A stretch of 60,738 nt of DNA from Aliivibrio fischeri (GTDB taxonomy: Bacteria > Pseudomonadota > Gammaproteobacteria > Enterobacterales > Vibrionaceae), in NCBI RefSeq assembly GCF_009727955.1, contig NZ_WOBR01000006.1, positions 1 through 60,738 on the forward strand. The letters run 5' to 3'. The notes under the pieces were generated by a model. It worked only from the letters and a program-made list of their open reading frames with translations, made no database searches and was not told the origin of the DNA. This document shows, piece by piece, positions 34,331 through 43,792 of this stretch. Position 1 is the stretch's first letter, and each line of letters starts with the position of its first letter. The translations under genes were made by a program, and so were the position numbers.

Positions 34331-35643
34331 CCTGTTCTCGCATACCAAAACGCACTAATACCACCCATCACATTTCCCATTGCAATCCCGATAAATAATC
34401 CCTCCATTCCATAAATTTGGCTGCCAATCCATGCGGTTGGTAATGTAAAAACAAACAACCTCATAAAACTCCAACTGAAAGAATATAACGGTTTTTTCAT
34501 TGCATTTAAGCTACTTACTAGCACCATAACGATGCCTTGAAAGCCGTAGCTAAATGGAACGCAAATAAGGTACATCCACAAACCGTGTTGAACTGCATCG
34601 TCTTGACTAAATAAGTGAGAGATCGGAATGCTAAGTGGAACAATCAGAATATAAAGAAAGAGCTGAAAGGCGACAGAGAACTTAATGGCTAGAAATATGG
34701 CTTCTTTGACACGTTCAGGCTGTTTTGCACCTAAGTTCTGAGCCACTAATGGGCTAAGTGATGACGTTAATGCCATGATAACCAGCAGCATTAATGATTC
34801 GACTCGTTGTGCCGCACCATAAGAGGCGACAGCAACAGTCCCTTGACTCGCAAGCATCATCATTAAAATAGCCCCCGATATTGGGTTTAGAGCGTTAGAT
34901 AATGCGGCAGGGGAACCGATAGTTAAGATCTGTTTCCAATCAGAAATAAGTGTATTTTTATTTGGTAGAGCAAGCAGTTTTACTTTATGAGTGAGTACAT
35001 AGAATGAAGCGATAAGAGCACCAAACCAACTGATCGCACTTGCAATAGCAGCACCTTGAATTCCAAGCTCAGGGAAGGGGCCATAACCAAAAATAAGCAG
35101 TGGATCGAGAATGCCGTTAATTAGCCCAGCTAACATCATAATTTTGGCTGGGGTTTTGGTGTCACCTGTGGCTCTAATTGCGCTATTACTCGACATCGGA
35201 ATAACGAGTAAAGGTATGGTTAAGTACCAAATAGACATGTATTCATCAATAAGAGGAAGTAATTTGTCTTCAGCACCGAGAAGGGTAAAGAGTGGGTCGA
35301 TGGTGAAGAACCCGAGAACACAAGCAATCAGAATTAAACTGATGGCTAAGATTAAGCCATGAGTCGTTAATTCTGCAGCATGTTTGCTATGGCCTTCACC
35401 AAGTAAGTGACCTATGGATGCTGACAAGCCAACACCTATTCCCATGGTGATGCAGTTTACTGCAAAGGTGACGGGGAAAGTAAAACTCACTGCAGCTAAA
35501 GCATCGGTGCCGAGTAAGGAGATAAAAAAGGTATCCACCAAGTTGAATAGCAGAATGGCGACCATACCAAAAACCATAGGCGTCGTGAGTTTACGAAGCA
35601 CGTCGCTGATAGGTTGAGTGAGTAACCCGTGTTTATCTAGCAT
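34279..35643 (-). CDS. MATE-family efflux transporter
   Basis: A 454-residue membrane protein with about 12 helices in two homologous halves. It should export cationic drugs or metabolites with Na+ or H+ exchange. The N-terminal PISDVLRKLTTPMVFGMVAILLFNLVDTFFISLLG block is typical of MATE proteins. The last 13 or so residues (EDAALEERGKAKS) are encoded by a dispersed repeat (34279-34322), so the tail is probably acquired by repeat insertion. No operon partner. Confidence 0.88.
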   Translation of the reverse strand: MLDKHGLLTQPISDVLRKLTTPMVFGMVAILLFNLVDTFFISLLGTDALAAVSFTFPVTFAVNCITMGIGVGLSASIGHLLGEGHSKHAAELTTHGLILAISLILIACVLGFFTIDPLFTLLGAEDKLLPLIDEYMSIWYLTIPLLVIPMSSNSAIRATGDTKTPAKIMMLAGLINGILDPLLIFGYGPFPELGIQGAAIASAISWFGALIASFYVLTHKVKLLALPNKNTLISDWKQILTIGSPAALSNALNPISGAILMMMLASQGTVAVASYGAAQRVESLMLLVIMALTSSLSPLVAQNLGAKQPERVKEAIFLAIKFSVAFQLFLYILIVPLSIPISHLFSQDDAVQHGLWMYLICVPFSYGFQGIVMVLVSSLNAMKKPLYSFSWSFMRLFVFTLPTAWIGSQIYGMEGLFIGIAMGNVMGGISAFWYARTGIRFEDAALEERGKAKS

Positions 35644-35759
35644 GGTTTTCTCGTGTGGTGGTGGGATGGCTAGTGTATAGGAAATAGGGGCGAGATTCGA
35701 GGGATTAGGGACTAGGAAGAGCAGGATTCAGGTTTTAGGTTTCAGGAAAAGCAGAGCAG

Positions 35760-36057
35760 AGTTCAGCACGCTTCGCTTAAGGAGGACTTCGTCCCATAGG
35801 AGAGCATAGAGCAGAGTTCAGATCGCTACGCTTGCAGATTTCAGAGGTGATAGTGGTGGCTACAGCGTTCGCTAAGTATAGAACTAGAAACTATACGCTG
35901 CGCTAACTAGATACTATAAGATCAAAAGCGAGTATGGTGCTGCTCTTGCTCTTGCTCTTATAGAAGCGAAGCGGTCTAGTTTCTAGTTAGCGAAGCGTAT
36001 AGCCTTCAGCGATCACCTCTGAATTCTGCAAGGGAGCCTGCGACCGATCTGAACTCT
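35760..36057. repeat. Composite nested palindromic repeat 2
   Basis: Same architecture as at 33958: a shortened D-unit (gcttcgcttaaggaggacttcgtccc), cagatcgctacgcttgcag, the inner palindrome with actataagatcaaaagcgag and a tripled tgctct(t) stretch, then the inverted M-unit 36010-36053. The right part contains tctagtttctagttagcgaag, also seen at 27.9 kb. No gene is seen between the MATE start and groES. Confidence 0.8.
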
Positions 36058-36088
36058 GCTCTTTCCTTTAAATATTTAGCCATAAACC

Positions 36089-36117
36089 CTTGCAATCAAT
36101 CCCCCACATCCCCATTA
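36089..36117 (+). promoter_or_regulatory. Sigma-32 heat-shock promoter of groES-groEL
   Basis: CTTGCAA (36089-36095), a 14-base spacer and CCCCATTA (36110-36117) closely fit the heat-shock consensus CTTGAAA-N11-16-CCCCATNT. The -10 ends 64 bases before the groES ATG. Heat-shock sigma control of groESL is well established in gammaproteobacteria. Confidence 0.85.
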
Positions 36118-36180
36118 ATAAATCAAAGCCAAATTATGGCACCTTATTCTTAAATGGAAAATTATCAGGAGAGACGTCCC

Positions 36181-36471
36181 ATGAATATCCGTCCTTTACA
36201 TGACCGTGTAATCGTTGAACGCCAAGAAGTTGAATCAAAATCTGCAGGTGGCATTGTACTAACTGGTTCTGCTGCTGAAAAATCAACTCGCGGTACGGTT
36301 TTAGCTGTTGGCAAAGGTCGTATTTTAGAAAACGGTACGGTTCAGCCTTTAGACGTAAAAGTTGGTGATTCAGTTATTTTTGCTGAAGGTTACGGTACTA
36401 AATCTGAAAAGATTGATGGTAAAGAAGTTCTGATCATGTCTGAAAATGACATCATGGCTATTGTTGAATAA
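36181..36471 (+). CDS. groES: Co-chaperonin GroES
   Basis: The 96-residue, 10-kDa lid of the GroEL folding chamber. The N-terminus [16 protein letters not shown] and the mobile loop region with [13 protein letters not shown] are canonical. The start is the ATG at 36181 after AGGAGAG; upstream in-frame codons to 36154 would cover the ribosome-binding site. groEL follows 77 bases later in the same operon. Confidence 0.98.
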   Translation: MNIRPLHDRVIVERQEVESKSAGGIVLTGSAAEKSTRGTVLAVGKGRILENGTVQPLDVKVGDSVIFAEGYGTKSEKIDGKEVLIMSENDIMAIVE

Positions 36472-36524
36472 TAAGCACTCGTTGAGTAATTCGTTTTTCG
36501 AATTTTATTAACTAAATAAATTAA

Positions 36525-38195
<1,671 letters not shown>

Positions 38196-38242
38196 TCATC
38201 CCCATAAACCAATTCGCTTGATAGCGTCATGTGTTTGAAGAG

Positions 38243-38269
38243 CCGAGGCAGAGATGTCTCGGTTTTTTT
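38243..38269 (+). terminator. Rho-independent terminator after groEL
   Basis: An 8-bp stem CCGAGGCA/TGTCTCGG (one G-T pair) closed by loop GAGA and followed by seven T residues, 47 bases after the groEL stop. Confidence 0.9.
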
Positions 38270-38343
38270 ATGCGTGGGAAAGAGCAGGGCGCTTCGCTTG
38301 CAGATTTCAGAGGCGGTCGTTGATATTACAACGACAAAGAATG

Positions 38344-38941
38344 GTTCTCCCCCTTGGTCGTTTTAGTTATGAGATCGATATAGTCAATAGAAGGGGGAGT
38401 TAGAGGGGGTTGTAACTAAATATACTTTTTTATACAAAGAAGCACATTTTCACAGTTATCTAAAACATCTTGATTAGTAAATCTAACAACTCTTATTCCT
38501 AAGTTTTTCATAAATAAGTTTCTAATTTCATCATACTTCTGAGCTTCAATAGAAAAATGACTATCACCATCAAGTTCAATGACTAACTTTCTTTCACTAC
38601 AAAAGAAGTCAACAACATACTTTCCAATTCCATGTTGTCTTCTAAATTTAACGCCTAATTGCTTCTTTCTTAAATAGAACCATAATTTTTTCTCTGCACT
38701 TGGCATATTATTTCGTAAGTTTTGTCTTAGTGTGCAGTGTTTCTTCTGATTAAAAATATTCGGCATATTGATTCTTTATAAAAAAATTAGTATCAATAAA
38801 CAGTAGGGGATAAGACATCGATAGGATGAAAAAACCAGAGTAATTGCGATCATATTCAAAGTTACTTATTAACAACCCCTCCTAACCTCCCCTTATATCA
38901 ACATAGTCAATCACAATACATTATTACCCAAGGGGAGGAAC
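38344..38941. mobile_element. DUF559-carrying inverted-repeat element (copy C)
   Basis: Ends GTTCTCCCCCTT and AAGGGGAGGAAC mark a 598-bp unit whose roughly 70-bp arms match those of copies A and B at 30.5 and 32.0 kb. The left arm (agggggagttagagggggttgtaac) equals the inverted right arm of A and B; the right arm (aacaacccctcctaacctcc) equals their inverted left arm. Here the arms enclose a single DUF559 gene instead of a 40-bp core. It sits inside M-type repeats, like A and B. Confidence 0.75.
38416..38766 (-). CDS. DUF559 (Vsr-like endonuclease fold) protein
   Basis: A 116-residue protein of the DUF559 family, related to the very-short-patch-repair/PD-(D/E)XK nuclease fold. Recognisable parts are the basic N-terminus with LRQNLRNNMPSAEKKLWFYLR, then KFRRQHGIGKYVVDFFC and KLVIELDGDSH; the DFFC...ELDG acids and the Q/E-x-K-like ERK fit a nuclease core. 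It is the only gene within element C and lies immediately inside both arms. Nuclease activity and any role in moving the element are unproven. Confidence 0.85.
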   Translation of the reverse strand: MPNIFNQKKHCTLRQNLRNNMPSAEKKLWFYLRKKQLGVKFRRQHGIGKYVVDFFCSERKLVIELDGDSHFSIEAQKYDEIRNLFMKNLGIRVVRFTNQDVLDNCENVLLCIKKYI

Positions 38942-38966
38942 AGTATCGTGATAGCTGTGATTTCAG

Positions 38967-39010
38967 CGACCACCTCTAAACCCTGCAAGGGAGCTTGCGA
39001 CCGATCTGAA
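38967..39010 (-). repeat. Dispersed 44-bp M-unit, inverted
   Basis: cgaccacctctaaaccctgc followed by aagggagcttgcgaccgatctgaa. It flanks the right end of element C and is followed by acctgaaacctgctc, as at 34.26 kb. Confidence 0.9.
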
Positions 39011-39029
39011 ACCTGAAACCTGCTCTTAA

Positions 39030-39066
39030 AACAAAAAAACCGCAGATGCTTTCACATCCACGGTTT
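39030..39066 (-). terminator. Terminator of tpiA
   Basis: On the - strand the stem AAACCGTGGATG/CATCTGCGGTTT (two G-U pairs) with loop TGAAAG is followed by a T-run. The same stem sequence is used after glpX, zapB and slyD. Confidence 0.88.
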
Positions 39067-39088
39067 CAAATTATCCACAGAACCAAGT

Positions 39089-39124
39089 TTTCCTCGTCCC
39101 TAGAGCGAAGTGTCCTCGTTCCTA
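39089..39124 (-). repeat. Dispersed short D-type unit
   Basis: tttcctcgtccctagagcga followed by agtgtcctcgttcctaga, lying between the tpiA stop and its terminator. It matches the units at 32.3 and 41.3 kb. Confidence 0.75.
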
Positions 39125-39134
39125 GAATTTATAA

Positions 39135-39905
39135 TTAAGCTTTTGCTTCAGCTGCTGCTTTAGCGATAGCTGCAAAGCTTTTCGCGTCAAGAGCTGCACC
39201 GCCAACTAGAGCACCATCGATGTCTGGTTGTGCGAAGTAAGCTGCTGCGTTTTCAGGCTTAACAGAACCGCCGTATTGGATAACAACGTTCTTAGCAACT
39301 TCTTCAGATTTCTCAGCAATGTGAGCACGGATTTGAGCGTGGATGCGTTGTGCATCTTCAGCTGTAGCTGCTTTACCAGTACCGATAGCCCAGATTGGTT
39401 CGTAAGCGATGATTGCGCCGTTTAGAGCGTCAACGCCTTGAGTGTTGATAACTGCGTCGATTTGACGTGCACATACTGCAACAGTTTCACCAGCTTCGTT
39501 TTGAGCTTCAGATTCACCGATACAAAGAACAGGAGTAAGACCGTTTTCTTTTAGGAAAGCGAATTTCTTAGCAACGAACTCGTCTGATTCGTTGTGGTAT
39601 TCACGACGCTCAGAGTGACCGATGATGATGTGAGTTGCACCGAACTCTTTAAGCATAGCTGGAGACATGTCGCCAGTGAATGCACCGCTGTTGTTTAGAT
39701 CAGTGTTTTGAGCACCTAGGATGATTGCGCTACCAGCTTCAGTAAGCGTACGCTCAGCAAGGTCTACAAATAGTGCAGGTGGAGCAACTGCTACGTCTAC
39801 GCCTGTAACGCCTTCAAGTTCAGCGTTAAGACCGTTTAGTAGTTCAACAACCATTTCTTTGCTGCCGTTTAGTTTCCAGTTACCCATAACTACAGGATGA
39901 CGCAT
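39135..39905 (-). CDS. tpiA: Triosephosphate isomerase
   Basis: Interconverts dihydroxyacetone phosphate and glyceraldehyde-3-phosphate. The 256-residue TIM barrel has GNWKLNGS at the N-terminus (Lys ligand), the catalytic His in [10 protein letters not shown] and the catalytic Glu in [14 protein letters not shown]. Codon use is strongly biased, fitting high expression. It is transcribed divergently from the CHMI-family gene across a 268-base gap. Confidence 0.98.
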   Translation of the reverse strand: MRHPVVMGNWKLNGSKEMVVELLNGLNAELEGVTGVDVAVAPPALFVDLAERTLTEAGSAIILGAQNTDLNNSGAFTGDMSPAMLKEFGATHIIIGHSERREYHNESDEFVAKKFAFLKENGLTPVLCIGESEAQNEAGETVAVCARQIDAVINTQGVDALNGAIIAYEPIWAIGTGKAATAEDAQRIHAQIRAHIAEKSEEVAKNVVIQYGGSVKPENAAAYFAQPDIDGALVGGAALDAKSFAAIAKAAAEAKA

Positions 39906-40173
39906 AGGATTCTCTCCAATTCAAATTAATGTAAAAAACTTGCGTAAAAATATAACAGATTTTGCGACAGATTTAGTGTCTAAAATCATTTTTATACCTC
40001 ATTTTAGTGCTTTTATTTCGGAATGCGAAAAATTATGAGCTGTAATGTAGAAATAAATGGCAGATTTTAAGTGTGATTACTTAGGCACTTTTCTATTGAG
40101 GAGATTGTAACTAATTCACTTTCACTGAATGATGGAAAAGTAATCATTTTGGGTACATTAAAAGGACGTTGTT

Positions 40174-40518
40174 ATGCCGCACTTAGTTATGGAATATTCA
40201 AATTCAGCAGAAGATAGGCTTAATATGCAGGGTTTATTAGAAGACCTGCATCAAGTGACTATTGCCTCAGGATTGTTTTCAGCAAAAGATGTGAAATCAA
40301 GAGCGGTAAGAGTGCATTCTTGGCTTGTTGGAGAGCAGGGAAATAGTGTCGACTTTATTCATATTACGTTAGAGCTATTAGAAGGAAGAAGCTCTGAGCA
40401 GAAGAGAGAGTTAAGTCGTGCATTAATGGATGTGCTTGTTGAACAAGCCAGTCACATTGATAGCTTAACTATCAACGTGCGTGACATGGAAAATGAGAGC
40501 TTTCAAAAAATAGGTTAG
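40174..40518 (+). CDS. 5-carboxymethyl-2-hydroxymuconate isomerase-family protein
   Basis: A 114-residue tautomerase-superfamily protein with the N-terminal MPHLVMEYS; Pro2 is the expected general base after Met removal. CHMI acts in homoprotocatechuate degradation, but no other gene of that pathway is near, so the true substrate is uncertain. GGACGTT precedes the ATG at 40174. The stop lies 15 bases from the convergent DUF3135 gene. Confidence 0.82.
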   Translation: MPHLVMEYSNSAEDRLNMQGLLEDLHQVTIASGLFSAKDVKSRAVRVHSWLVGEQGNSVDFIHITLELLEGRSSEQKRELSRALMDVLVEQASHIDSLTINVRDMENESFQKIG

Positions 40519-40532
40519 AGCTTTCGTCTTAC

Positions 40533-40886
40533 CTAATGCTTCGTATTATTTGAGGGGCGAGAAGTGGCATTAGGAAATTGAATAATATCTGCAGCTTGAT
40601 GCTCATCAATGGGCTTGTTGAGTGAATCAGCAAAGCGAACGAATTGCTTTCCAAGCTCTCGCCCTAGAAGAATATTTACATGATTTGGGTTATTGCCTCG
40701 CTCAATAATGCGTTCAATATGACTTTGCTGTGCAAGCAGTGGCCCTTGATGTTCTTCCGGAACACTTTCAATAAACTCCATACTTAGTTGGTGACGTAAT
40801 GCCTCCAGTTGTTCTGGATCTTTTTCTGCTAATGCTTTTAGCTCATCAAATGAGGGAATGGATAGGTTGCGATGTGATTGCGGCAT
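40533..40886 (-). CDS. DUF3135 family protein
   Basis: A 117-residue soluble protein, MPQSHRNLSIPSFDELKALAEKDPEQLEALR, resembling the DUF3135 family common in Vibrionaceae. It is rich in charged helix-forming residues with no catalytic motif I can name. Function unknown. It is convergent with the CHMI-family gene. Confidence 0.7.
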   Translation of the reverse strand: MPQSHRNLSIPSFDELKALAEKDPEQLEALRHQLSMEFIESVPEEHQGPLLAQQSHIERIIERGNNPNHVNILLGRELGKQFVRFADSLNKPIDEHQAADIIQFPNATSRPSNNTKH

Positions 40887-40994
40887 AAACTGATTCCTTG
40901 TTTTTGCTTTTATAGATTCAGCTTAGTTGAAGTTTTCAGGTTTTGAGAAAGTAGGGTTGGGGGGATTGAATGGGAGTCTCGCTTTTGAGATGAG

Positions 40995-41187
40995 GGGGTA
41001 GGGACGAGGGGCGAGAACGGACTTCGTCCTGCGAGAAGCGAGTGAAAGCAAGAGCAAGGTTTCAGGACGCTGCGCTTGCAGGCTTCAGAGGCGACTGCTT
41101 TTGACTTTTAGCTGGAACTATATATTTGTCGCTGTAGCTACAGCGATCACCCCTGAACCCTGCAAGGGAGCTTGCGACCGATCTGAA
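40995..41187. repeat. Composite repeat: D-unit plus inverted M-unit
   Basis: A D-unit (gaacggacttcgtcctgcga, 41010-41034) is followed by ggacgctgcgcttgcaggct and, after a short AT-rich insert, by gctgtagctacagc and the inverted M-unit 41144-41187. This is a simpler form of the nested repeats at 34 and 36 kb. The gap 40887-41309 has no gene. Confidence 0.8.
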
Positions 41188-41204
41188 CCCTGAACTCTCT
41201 TAAA

Positions 41205-41240
41205 ACAAAAAAACCGCAGATGCTTTCACACCTACGGTTT
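41205..41240 (-). terminator. Terminator of glpX
   Basis: On the - strand AAACCGTAGGTG/CATCTGCGGTTT with a short loop and a downstream T-run. The text acaaaaaaaccgcagatgct is identical on both sides to that of the tpiA terminator. Confidence 0.85.
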
Positions 41241-41265
41241 CAAATTTATCACAGACCTCGGCTCT

Positions 41266-41312
41266 TCTTCGCTCCTTAAGCGAAGCGTCCTCGCCTCTAG
41301 TCCCTGCTCTTA
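41266..41312 (-). repeat. Dispersed short D-type unit
   Basis: cttcttcgctccttaagcga followed by agcgtcctcgcctctagtcc. It abuts the glpX stop, as the similar unit abuts gpmI at 32.3 kb. Confidence 0.8.
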
Positions 41313-42317
41313 AAGAATAATATCTCTAATCTCAGTGTCTTTACGCTCTAAGTAGTGAATCGACTTAATACGACGAATCGTACGACAACGACCACGGATA
41401 AGTAGAGTTTCAGTTGTCGCAATATTACCTTGGCGAGTAATGCCTTCTAGTAGATCACCTTTTGTGATACCAGTAGCTGCAAAAACAACATCATCACTGC
41501 GTGCCATGTCTGTCATTTTTAAGATAACGTTCGCTTTTACGCCCATTTCTTCACAACGTTTAAGCTCGGCTTCACCGTGGATACGGTTTTCTTCTGTATC
41601 GCCTTTCACTTCATGACGAGGAAGAAGACGTGCTTGCATATCGCCATCTAATGCACGAATAACTGCAGCAGAAACCACACCTTCAGGTGCTCCACCGATA
41701 CAGTACATAACGTCCACTTCGCTATCAGGCATACAGGTTAGAATAGAAGCCGCAACATCACCATCTGGCACTGCAAATACACGAACACCCATTTTCTGCA
41801 TGTTTGCAATTACTTCATCATGACGAGGTTTAGCCAGTGTTGTCACAACAAGCGTTTCTAATGGTTTACCTAATGCTTTTGCAATATTTACTAGGTTTTC
41901 TTCTAGAGAAAGACTTAAATCAATTGCGCCTTTTGCTCCAGGACCAACAACCAATTTTTCCATGTACATATCTGGTGCTTTTAAGAAGCTACCTTTTTCA
42001 CCAGCAGCTAATACTGCAAGTGCGTTTGATTGACCCATCGCTGTCATGCGAGTACCTTCGATTGGATCAACCGCGATATCAACAGCATCGCCACCTGTAC
42101 CTACGTTTTCACCGATGTATAGCATAGGTGCATCATCGATCTCACCTTCACCAATAACAATCTCACCACTGATATCAGTTTTGTTCAGAAGAGTACGCAT
42201 TACTTCAACAGCAGCACCGTCAGCGGCGTTTTTATCACCACGGCCAAGCCATTTGTAACCAGCCAGTGCGGCACCTTCAGTAACTCGAGAAAAAGCCATT
42301 GCTAAATCGCGTTTCAT
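41310..42317 (-). CDS. glpX: Class II fructose-1,6-bisphosphatase
   Basis: Hydrolyses fructose-1,6-bisphosphate in gluconeogenesis. It has 335 residues, with the lithium-sensitive phosphatase motifs GEGEIDDAPM and DPIEGTRM and the C-terminal ITRQGNIATTETL region. The start ATG at 42317 is preceded by GGAGCAAT. A LacI-family operator-like palindrome lies about 60 bases upstream. Confidence 0.95.
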   Translation of the reverse strand: MKRDLAMAFSRVTEGAALAGYKWLGRGDKNAADGAAVEVMRTLLNKTDISGEIVIGEGEIDDAPMLYIGENVGTGGDAVDIAVDPIEGTRMTAMGQSNALAVLAAGEKGSFLKAPDMYMEKLVVGPGAKGAIDLSLSLEENLVNIAKALGKPLETLVVTTLAKPRHDEVIANMQKMGVRVFAVPDGDVAASILTCMPDSEVDVMYCIGGAPEGVVSAAVIRALDGDMQARLLPRHEVKGDTEENRIHGEAELKRCEEMGVKANVILKMTDMARSDDVVFAATGITKGDLLEGITRQGNIATTETLLIRGRCRTIRRIKSIHYLERKDTEIRDIIL

Positions 42318-42683
42318 AATTGCTCCGAATAAATCGATGAATAAGTAAAAATCGAGGGGATTTTAGCATAACAAAAAGGGAAACGTTTGCTTTTTCCCGC
42401 GAGAATGAAATTTTTTCAGCGAAGAATAAAAATATCAAGGAGCTAAAGGTGTGGTTTAATTCAAATAACGAAGGCAAATACCTAGTTTTGGTATGTAGTT
42501 CGTTTTAATCTTAAGAAAGTACGTCAGATGTTGGTAAAAAGTGCTGTTTTTTTGTTCATATGATGCAATTTAATGAATAACACTATGGCAGAATTACAAT
42601 TGCTGAGTAGAATAGAAAACAAGTTTGTAGTGAGTAATAAATTCGCTACATATTCAATGAAGAATATAGTTAAGGTGGCAGGA
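42318..42683. other. Divergent glpX-zapB intergenic region
   Basis: 366 bases with no supported gene. An in-frame extension of zapB back to 42573 is open but not expected from the family, whose members start at MSLE. The region holds the operator-like palindrome at 42377-42392 and AT-rich sequence suited to divergent promoters. Confidence 0.6.
42377..42392 (-). promoter_or_regulatory. LacI-family (PurR/Cra-like) operator upstream of glpX
   Basis: On the - strand AAGCAAACGTTTCCCT fits the PurR consensus ANGCAANCGNTTNCNT at every fixed position. It also resembles Cra sites (GAAACGTTTC core). For a gluconeogenic gene Cra is the more natural regulator, so the protein that binds is open. Confidence 0.55.
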
Positions 42684-42926
42684 ATGTCTTTAGAAATATT
42701 AGAACAACTAGAAGCTAAAGTTCAGATGGCAGTAGATACAATCGCACTGCTACAAATGGAAGTTGAAGAATTAAAAGAAACGAACGCAGCGCTAACTCAA
42801 GATCTTGAGCAAGCAAACAACGGTCGTTCAGAAGTAGAACAAGAAGCTCAACGTGCACGTGATGAGCAAGCTCAATTTGAAGCTCGCATCCGTGGTCTAC
42901 TTGGTAAAATGGACGAAGTAGAGTAA
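42684..42926 (+). CDS. zapB: Cell division protein ZapB
   Basis: An 80-residue, almost entirely coiled-coil protein that stabilises the Z-ring through ZapA at midcell. MSLEILEQLEAKVQMAVDTI and LLQMEVEELKETN match ZapB. The start is the ATG at 42684, behind AGGTGGCAGGA; the open frame further upstream is likely untranslated leader. A perfect terminator follows. Confidence 0.92.
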   Translation: MSLEILEQLEAKVQMAVDTIALLQMEVEELKETNAALTQDLEQANNGRSEVEQEAQRARDEQAQFEARIRGLLGKMDEVE

Positions 42927-42929
42927 TAG

Positions 42930-42975
42930 AGCAGGAACGAGAGGCGAGGACGCTTCGCTTTAAGAGCGAGGAAGA
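42930..42975. repeat. Dispersed short D-type unit
   Basis: gcaggaacgagaggcgagga then cgcttcgctttaagagcgag. It lies between the zapB stop and its terminator, the same placement as after tpiA, glpX and slyD. Confidence 0.8.
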
Positions 42976-42998
42976 GCTAAGTTCTGTGAATCATTTTG

Positions 42999-43033
42999 AA
43001 ACCGTAGATGTGGAAGCATCTACGGTTTTTTTT
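42999..43033 (+). terminator. Terminator of zapB
   Basis: Perfect 12-bp stem AAACCGTAGATG/CATCTACGGTTT, loop TGGAAG, then a run of T. It is the best-preserved member of the shared terminator set. Confidence 0.95.
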
Positions 43034-43078
43034 TACTAGTGATTACTAAGAGAGGGTATCTCAGCTGTAGTGATAACT

Positions 43079-43164
43079 AGGTTTCAGGACGCTGCGCTTG
43101 CAGGTTTCAGGGGCTCTCGCTTTTGATTTTCCTGAAACCTGAAACCTCGCTTTCTCGTCCCTTA
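43079..43164. repeat. Palindromic repeat with gtttcagg arms before rraA
   Basis: aggtttcaggacgctgcgct, ttgcaggtttcaggggctct and tcctgaaacctgaaacct form an imperfect palindrome built from the tgaaacc word of the 29.36-kb array and ggacgctgcgcttgcagg of the 41.06-kb copy. It lies between convergent zapB and rraA. Confidence 0.7.
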
Positions 43165-43170
43165 ACCCTT

Positions 43171-43668
43171 TTACTCTTCTTCACCCATCTCTTCTAGCGG
43201 CTCTTGAGAGATAATCACTCCAGTCGAATCCGCGTAAAGATGATCTTCAGGCAAGAAAGTCACACTACCAAAGTTAACTGCAACATCCACTTCACCAATG
43301 TTTTGTCTTGCTGCACCAACAGGAATAGAAGCGAGAGCTTGAATGCCAATCTCAATCTCTTCTAGGTAATCCACTTCACGGACGCAACCATAGATAACTA
43401 AGCCTTCCCAACCATTGTGGGCAGCTTTTGCTGCTAGGTCTGCATCCACTAAAGCACGACGTAAAGAACCGCCGCCATCAACTAATAAAACACGACCTTC
43501 GCCTTTCTCTTCTAATAGTTGATGAATCAGACCATTATCTTCAAAACATTTAATTGTTGTGATTTGACCTGAAAATGATGTCTTAGCGCCAAAGTGGCTG
43601 AACATCGGTTCAACAACATCAACTTGATCTAAATAGATGTCACAAAGTGCTGAAGTATTGTATTCCAT
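43171..43668 (-). CDS. rraA: Regulator of ribonuclease E activity RraA
   Basis: A 165-residue trimeric protein that binds RNase E and slows mRNA decay in enterobacteria. [40 protein letters not shown] and [12 protein letters not shown] are characteristic. It lies downstream of menA on the same strand, an order conserved in E. coli and Vibrio. Confidence 0.95.
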   Translation of the reverse strand: MEYNTSALCDIYLDQVDVVEPMFSHFGAKTSFSGQITTIKCFEDNGLIHQLLEEKGEGRVLLVDGGGSLRRALVDADLAAKAAHNGWEGLVIYGCVREVDYLEEIEIGIQALASIPVGAARQNIGEVDVAVNFGSVTFLPEDHLYADSTGVIISQEPLEEMGEEE

Positions 43669-43792
43669 AGTGAAACTTACCTTTTATTGGTGTTTGTAAC
43701 TGTTCAATATACGTGCTTTTTTAGGCAATACTATGACAAACCGCAAATTTATCCTGATTTACTTAGGTCTGTGGGATAAGCCGCTTTTGTTT

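Noticed and set aside
34140-34364. 74-codon open frame on the - strand
   Set aside because: It consists of repeat text and overlaps the MATE 3' end; not a supported gene.
42573-42683. Longer start for zapB
   Set aside because: ZapB proteins begin at MSLE, and AGGTGGCAGGA fits the start at 42684; the extra 37 residues resemble no known extension.
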